From an uncultured Collinsella sp. (GTDB lineage Bacteria; Actinomycetota; Coriobacteriia; Coriobacteriales; Coriobacteriaceae): DNA of 24,509 nt. Under the pieces are notes generated by a model. That model was not told where the DNA came from and ran no database searches. It saw only the letters and a program-made list of their open reading frames with translations. The stretch is taken from positions 1 through 24,509 of the forward strand of contig CABUMZ010000010.1 of NCBI GenBank assembly GCA_902492825.1, given 5' to 3'. The position numbers were made by a program, and so were the translations under genes. Shown here one piece after another: positions 20,713 through 24,509 of the stretch (positions within the stretch are counted from its first letter, which is position 1; each line of letters starts with the position of its first letter).

Positions 20713-21780
20713 CTATGCCTCGCGCATGAGCTGCACGAGCTTTTGTCTGGTCACCTTGGCCTGTTCGTTAGCCATATTGCGTTCGTTTCTAAAGGCCGCA
20801 TCTGCAACGCTCATCAGGTCGGCATCGGAAATCTCGTCAAGGCCCAGCTCCTCGAGCGTCGTCGGCAGACCAACGCGCTGGCAAAACTCGAGCACCTGAT
20901 TAAGCTCGGGCGCACGCTCCAGGCGCAGCTGCACCACCAGGCCAAATGCCACGGCCTCACCATGCATGGCCTTGCACTCGGGCAGAATCGTCAGGCCGTT
21001 GGCTATGGCATGGGCAAGCGCTAGGCCACCATTCTCAAAGCCAACACCCGAGAGCAGAATATTGCACTCGATCAGGCGCTCAACCGCTGGCGATGTACGG
21101 CCCTTTTTGAGATCGCGCTTGGCAGCGACGCCGCACTCCATGAGTGTGTCATAGCAGGCACGAGCCGCAACCAAGGCCAAGTGTCCCGGCGCGCCACCGT
21201 GCTCGTTGGCGCCGTGCGCCGCGGCGCACGAACGCGCCTCGAAATACGTTGCCAGCGCATCGCCCATACCAGCGACCGTCATACGCAGCGGAGCCGCCGA
21301 GACCACGTTGGTATCGACCACGACCAGGTCTGGATTCTTCTCGAGCATCAGGTAGCGGTCGAACGACCCATCCTCGTGATACAGCACCGAAATCGCACTG
21401 CACGGACCGTCCATCGAAGCCGCCGTGGGGCATACGCACAACGGCAACTCGGCATAAAACGCAACGGCCTTGGCGATATCCAGCATCTTGCCGCCGCCAA
21501 TACCCACCACCATGTCGCAATACTCGGCCTGGGCTTCCTTAGCCATTTTTACAACGGCTTCTTCCGTACACGGACCGTTATAGATCTTAAAGAATGGCTC
21601 GCTTAGGTCTTCGTCCAGAAATCCATCGACGATCTGCTTGCACAGCCGATCCTCGGTGCCCTGGTCAAACAAGACATAGGCAGCGCAGCCCAACCATGAC
21701 AAATACCTGCCCTGACGCGAAAGTTCGCCCGGCCCCTGAACATACCGGCCAGGACCGCCATAAACCATGGGAAGCGCCAT
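20713..21780 (-). CDS. Glycerol dehydrogenase-like metal-dependent alcohol dehydrogenase
   Basis: This 355-aa member of the Fe/Zn-dependent dehydrogenase family is nearest the glycerol dehydrogenase / glycerol-1-phosphate dehydrogenase branch. The NAD-binding loop is VVGIGGGKMLDIAKAVAFY, and PTAASMDGPCSAISVLY follows. The metal ligands are D in GMGDALATYFEA, H in LALAHAIANGL and H in AMHGEAVAFG. It begins ALPMVYGGPGRYVQGPGELS, typical of GldA. Its probable reaction is glycerol to dihydroxyacetone with NAD, but related enzymes act on other polyols or hydroxyacids. The ATG at 21780 has only a moderate ribosome binding site. It is followed on the same strand, 150 bases on, by the polyferredoxin gene. 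A terminator from the next dehydrogenase gene stands just upstream, so it has its own promoter. Confidence 0.85.
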   Translation of the reverse strand: MALPMVYGGPGRYVQGPGELSRQGRYLSWLGCAAYVLFDQGTEDRLCKQIVDGFLDEDLSEPFFKIYNGPCTEEAVVKMAKEAQAEYCDMVVGIGGGKMLDIAKAVAFYAELPLCVCPTAASMDGPCSAISVLYHEDGSFDRYLMLEKNPDLVVVDTNVVSAAPLRMTVAGMGDALATYFEARSCAAAHGANEHGGAPGHLALVAARACYDTLMECGVAAKRDLKKGRTSPAVERLIECNILLSGVGFENGGLALAHAIANGLTILPECKAMHGEAVAFGLVVQLRLERAPELNQVLEFCQRVGLPTTLEELGLDEISDADLMSVADAAFRNERNMANEQAKVTRQKLVQLMREA

Positions 21781-21845
21781 ACGAGAATCCGCCCTTCATC
21801 AAACAACGATTGGTGCAAAGCAACCTGACCCCTTTGCACCATAGC

Positions 21846-21881
21846 AAAAAGGGGCCTCGTGCATAGAGCACGAGACCCCTT
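21846..21881 (-). terminator. Terminator of the 407-aa alcohol dehydrogenase gene
   Basis: On the minus strand, AAGGGGTCTCGTGC and GCACGAGGCCCCTT pair with one mismatch around ATAGA-type loop bases and run into TTTTT. It begins about 20 bases past the stop codon. Confidence 0.88.
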
Positions 21882-21900
21882 GCAAGACAGCGAGAGTCGA

Positions 21901-23124
21901 TTAGAAATCGATGTCGGTGTCGTAGTAGCAGGCCTTGAGGATCTTCTCGAAGTCGGCAGCCTTGGTCTCACGCGGGTTCTCGGGCGTGCAGGCGTCCTGC
22001 TCGGCGTTCGCGGCGATCTCGGGCAGCTTGGCGAGGAACTCCTCCTCGGAAACCATCTGCGGGTTCTCGGCGTCGACCTTCACGCCACCATTCGCGTAAT
22101 CCTTGATGGACTGCGGAATGTTGAGCTGGTCGTTGAGGTCGCGGATCTTCTGGACGAGCGCAGCGATGAGCTCCTCGTTGGTCTCGCCGGGAAGGTGCAG
22201 GATCTCCTTGGCCACGTAAGCGTAACGCTCGGCAGCACGCGGGTCCTTGGAGTTCCACTGGATGACCTTGCCCAGGTACATGGCGTTAGCAGCACCGTGG
22301 ATGATGTGGCCGTTCTCAAAGGCAGCACCGGTCTTGTGAGCCATGGAGTGAACGATGCCAAGCAGGCCCGAGGAGAAGGCGATACCGGCGATGCACTGAG
22401 CCTCGTGCATGTGCTGACGGGCCTCATGGTCGCCAGCATAGGACTTGGGCAGCCACTCGACGATCTCGCGGATGCCGTGCAGAGCGTTGGCGTCGGTGAA
22501 CATAGAGGCACAGGTGGAAACGTAGGCCTCCATGCAGTGGGTCAGAGCATCCATGCCGGTGTGAGCGCACAGCTTGGCGGGCATGGTGTAGGTGAGCTCG
22601 GGGTCGACGATGGCGACATCAGGGGTGATGTTGAAGTCGGCCAGCGGGTACTTGATGCCCTTGGCGTAGTCGGTGATGACGGAGAAGGCAGTGACCTCGG
22701 TAGCGGTGCCGGAGGTAGAGGAGATGGCGCAGAAATGAGCCTTCTGACGCAGCTCAGGGAAGCTGAACGGCTGGATGATGTTATCGAAGGACTCCTCGGG
22801 ATACTCGTAGAAGACCCACATGGCCTTAGCGGCATCGATGGGCGAGCCGCCACCGATGGCGATAATCCAGTCGGGCTCGAACTCGCGCATGGCCTCGGCG
22901 CCCTTCATGACCGTCTCGATGGACGGGTCGGACTCGACGCCCTCGAACAGCTTGACCTCGAAACCGCCTTCCTTAAGGTCGTTCTCGACGTCCTGCAGGA
23001 ACCCGCCGCGGCGCATAGAGCTGCCGCCAGAAACGATGATGGCCTTCTTGCCCTTGAGGTTCTTCACCTCGTGGCGAGCGCCCTCACCAAAGTACAGATC
23101 GCGAGGATTGGTAAAACGTCCCAT
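21901..23124 (-). CDS. Iron-containing alcohol dehydrogenase
   Basis: This 407-aa protein is close to the alcohol-dehydrogenase half of AdhE and to butanol/lactaldehyde dehydrogenases. Its motifs are the NAD-binding loop IIAIGGGSPIDAAKAMWVFY (about 87-106), CAISSTSGTATEVTAFSVIT, and metal ligands D192 and H196 (HTGMDALTHCMEAYVS) with further His in GIVHSMAHKTGAAFENGHII. It probably reduces acetaldehyde or another aldehyde with NADH in fermentation. The ATG at 23124 has AGGAGG 6 bases upstream; the longer frame to 23175 starts in the leader hairpin and is not favoured. It has its own terminator. Codon choice is markedly biased towards C- and G-ending codons with few rare ones, suggesting high expression. 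It is a single-domain enzyme with no aldehyde dehydrogenase part. Confidence 0.93.
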   Translation of the reverse strand: MGRFTNPRDLYFGEGARHEVKNLKGKKAIIVSGGSSMRRGGFLQDVENDLKEGGFEVKLFEGVESDPSIETVMKGAEAMREFEPDWIIAIGGGSPIDAAKAMWVFYEYPEESFDNIIQPFSFPELRQKAHFCAISSTSGTATEVTAFSVITDYAKGIKYPLADFNITPDVAIVDPELTYTMPAKLCAHTGMDALTHCMEAYVSTCASMFTDANALHGIREIVEWLPKSYAGDHEARQHMHEAQCIAGIAFSSGLLGIVHSMAHKTGAAFENGHIIHGAANAMYLGKVIQWNSKDPRAAERYAYVAKEILHLPGETNEELIAALVQKIRDLNDQLNIPQSIKDYANGGVKVDAENPQMVSEEEFLAKLPEIAANAEQDACTPENPRETKAADFEKILKACYYDTDIDF

Positions 23125-23165
23125 GCTGTGCCTCCTAAACAAGCCCCTCTTAGACTTGCGTATAT

Positions 23166-23190
23166 AACGGAGCACCCAATTGGCTCCGTT
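23166..23190 (-). promoter_or_regulatory. Leader hairpin upstream of the alcohol dehydrogenase gene
   Basis: The arms AACGGAGC and GCTCCGTT are perfectly complementary, 9 bases apart, about 42 bases before the start codon. It could be a 5' mRNA-stabilizing hairpin or an operator. No U tract long enough for a terminator follows. Confidence 0.4.
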
Positions 23191-23624
23191 AGGACCGGTT
23201 TGCGCGTTGCCGGCGATGACAATGCGCGATGTCTAAACGTCTCAACGCTCAGACAAACACTATTTTACCGTTCTGGTTGGTCAGTTATTCACCTAAAGCC
23301 GCCAATGATGAAACGTTTTTTCTATCCCTGAAGACCCTTGTGCGGCATTCATACTCCCAAGCTGGGCAAACGTTTTATCAAGGTTGACTACATATCCCGG
23401 GCAGGACGGTGCCCCTCCAAAATATGCACCGTTCGCCGCCAAAAATCGACCGTTTGCGGCACCGTGATACCACTCGGCCGTCCATGGTGCCGACATTTGT
23501 GCGACATCCGACTTCGTGGTGCAAAGGTGCAAGTCCAAGTGCGGCACCCCCGGTGTGCCACATGCGGGTAAACTAGAACTTTATATAGAAACATCTGAAC
23601 CCTAACCGCAGCAAAGGAGGCCCC
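23191..23624. other. Divergent intergenic region with repeated GGTGC/GCACC stems
   Basis: This 430-bp region separates the alcohol dehydrogenase and helical-repeat genes. It contains ACGGTGC/GCACCGT (23406-23432) and several further GGTGC and GCACC words up to about 23550, giving many alternative stems. Open frames on both strands (for example 23293-23547 minus) lack ribosome binding sites and known domains. A TTTATATAG box near 23580 could be the -10 of the plus-strand gene. Confidence 0.4.
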
Positions 23625-24509
23625 ATGGCATTCGATCCCATTCAAGAGGATTGCCATCGCCTCGTTCTTGAGGCCTTGCGCCGCGACAATATCCCGCTCA
23701 CCGACGGTGCCGCCGTAGAGCGTCTGATGGAACAATTCACCCGCAACCCCGCACCGCTCATCGTGCACGACCGCGACCGCGCCGGGCATCTGATTGCCAA
23801 GGTGGTCGAGGCCGTCGACTACCGCATTCCCTTTATCCCCGACGATGCCCAGGCAGAGCAGGAAGAGGCCGCTGCCGAGAACATGCTTCGCGAGGCCGCC
23901 GCACTCGATCCGGCCAACTGGGACGCCCAGCGCATGCTGACGGCACTCACCGCCGAATCCAACGAGGAATACGTACAGTACCTGGTGTCCAAGTGCGATG
24001 AGGTCGAGCACGACCTGGCGCTCAAGATCGCCTCGGCGCAAGACCCCTACGAGCGTGAGGCCGCAGGCGACCTGACCCGCCGTCCCTACCTGCGCTGGCT
24101 TGCCGCCCTTGCGTCGCGCGCCCTCATTAGCGGCCGCTACCGCATGTCGCTCGAAGCCGCAAACCGCAGCTTGGACTTTGCGCCCAACGACCCCGCTGGT
24201 GTCCGCCACACCGCGATGCTCGCCATGGCAAAGCTCGAATACCCCGCCGAGGAGCTCAAGCGATTTCGCTCTGCCCACTCCGTCCCCTATCTCGCCAACA
24301 CGCCGCTGCGCCGTCGTCCCAAGGACGCGGAGCGCGACTTGGACCCATGGACGCTCATCGCGCTGATGAGCGCTGCCTGGCGCGAGCTGGACTACGAGGG
24401 CGCCGAGCACTACCTGCGTATCCTTGTGCGCTCGTGTCCGCACGCAGCCGAGGCACTCTACTTCCAAACCGAGTTTCCCGATGGCGTCTATGCCCGCGTC
24501 AACGTGGGT
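23625..24509 (+). CDS. Helical-repeat (TPR-like) protein, 3' end outside the window
   Basis: At least 295 residues are encoded, open to the window end. It starts MAFDPIQEDCHRLVLEALRR with AAAGGAGG just upstream of the ATG. The sequence is Ala/Glu/Arg-rich and all helical; segments such as AAENMLREAAALDPANWDAQ and SLEAANRSLDFAPNDPAGVR have the helix-turn-helix spacing and the LDPxNxDA / DFAPNDPAG turns of tetratricopeptide repeats. No enzyme motif is seen, nor a signal peptide or membrane segment. It is probably a cytoplasmic scaffold or regulator of actinobacterial type. It is preceded by the 430-bp stem-rich region and followed by unknown sequence. Confidence 0.75.
   Translation, partial: MAFDPIQEDCHRLVLEALRRDNIPLTDGAAVERLMEQFTRNPAPLIVHDRDRAGHLIAKVVEAVDYRIPFIPDDAQAEQEEAAAENMLREAAALDPANWDAQRMLTALTAESNEEYVQYLVSKCDEVEHDLALKIASAQDPYEREAAGDLTRRPYLRWLAALASRALISGRYRMSLEAANRSLDFAPNDPAGVRHTAMLAMAKLEYPAEELKRFRSAHSVPYLANTPLRRRPKDAERDLDPWTLIALMSAAWRELDYEGAEHYLRILVRSCPHAAEALYFQTEFPDGVYARVNVG

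Noticed and set aside
23293..23547. 84-aa minus-strand open frame upstream of the alcohol dehydrogenase gene
   Set aside because: There is no ribosome binding site, no known domain, and it lies in the stem-rich intergenic region; coding potential is doubtful.

Overview
The window looks like a chromosomal segment of a high-GC anaerobic actinobacterium of the class Coriobacteriia, most like Collinsella. This is judged from the protein style and gene set of the right half (GuaA, type I asparaginase, YchF, polyferredoxin, Fe-dependent alcohol dehydrogenases); no rRNA or other phylogenetic marker was available. No tRNA, rRNA or CRISPR array is visible.

The right half (about 14.1-24.5 kb) is ordinary core chromosome. 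guaA (minus) and a type I L-asparaginase gene (plus) diverge from one short intergenic region whose two -35 boxes lie in a 9-bp inverted repeat. Then come a small XRE regulator and a divergent hypothetical gene separated by a perfect 24-bp palindrome, a ychF-DUF1648 operon, a multi-cluster ferredoxin, two Fe/Zn-type alcohol/glycerol dehydrogenases and the start of a helical-repeat protein that runs off the window.

The left half (1-14.1 kb) is accessory DNA piled up behind the 3' end of guaA, a known target site of genomic islands. The last codons of guaA carry TCCCACTCGA on the plus strand. This core recurs at 8.44 kb and 5.20 kb, each time as the 3' end of a decayed minus-strand reading frame ending VEWE-stop, as GuaA ends IEWE-stop. 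I read this as two stacked insertions. Unit 1 (8.44-14.14 kb) is an integrative element: XRE repressor with three operators, excisionase-like gene, tyrosine integrase broken by two in-frame TAG codons, MobC-like gene, RepA-like ATPase, a hairpin-rich oriT-like stretch, and two cargo genes (SAP-domain and helical) co-oriented with the repressor. Unit 2 (5.20-8.46 kb) has no integrase. It carries a MerR regulator, an aldo/keto reductase and a Tat-exported flavodoxin lipoprotein behind a 19-bp-spaced MerR promoter, plus the wreck of a GTPase gene.

Left of the islands (1-5.13 kb) lie a GyrI-like gene fragment, a DUF4143-type AAA ATPase, a 591-aa protein with a DUF4365-like N-terminus containing an exact 27-bp tandem duplication over its QxK motif, a 194-aa protein with a HEPN-like RxxxxH motif, and a DUF3800 protein. 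This set resembles a defence or conflict neighbourhood. The most promising undescribed candidates are the DUF4365-like/HEPN-like gene pair and the repressor-linked SAP/helical pair.
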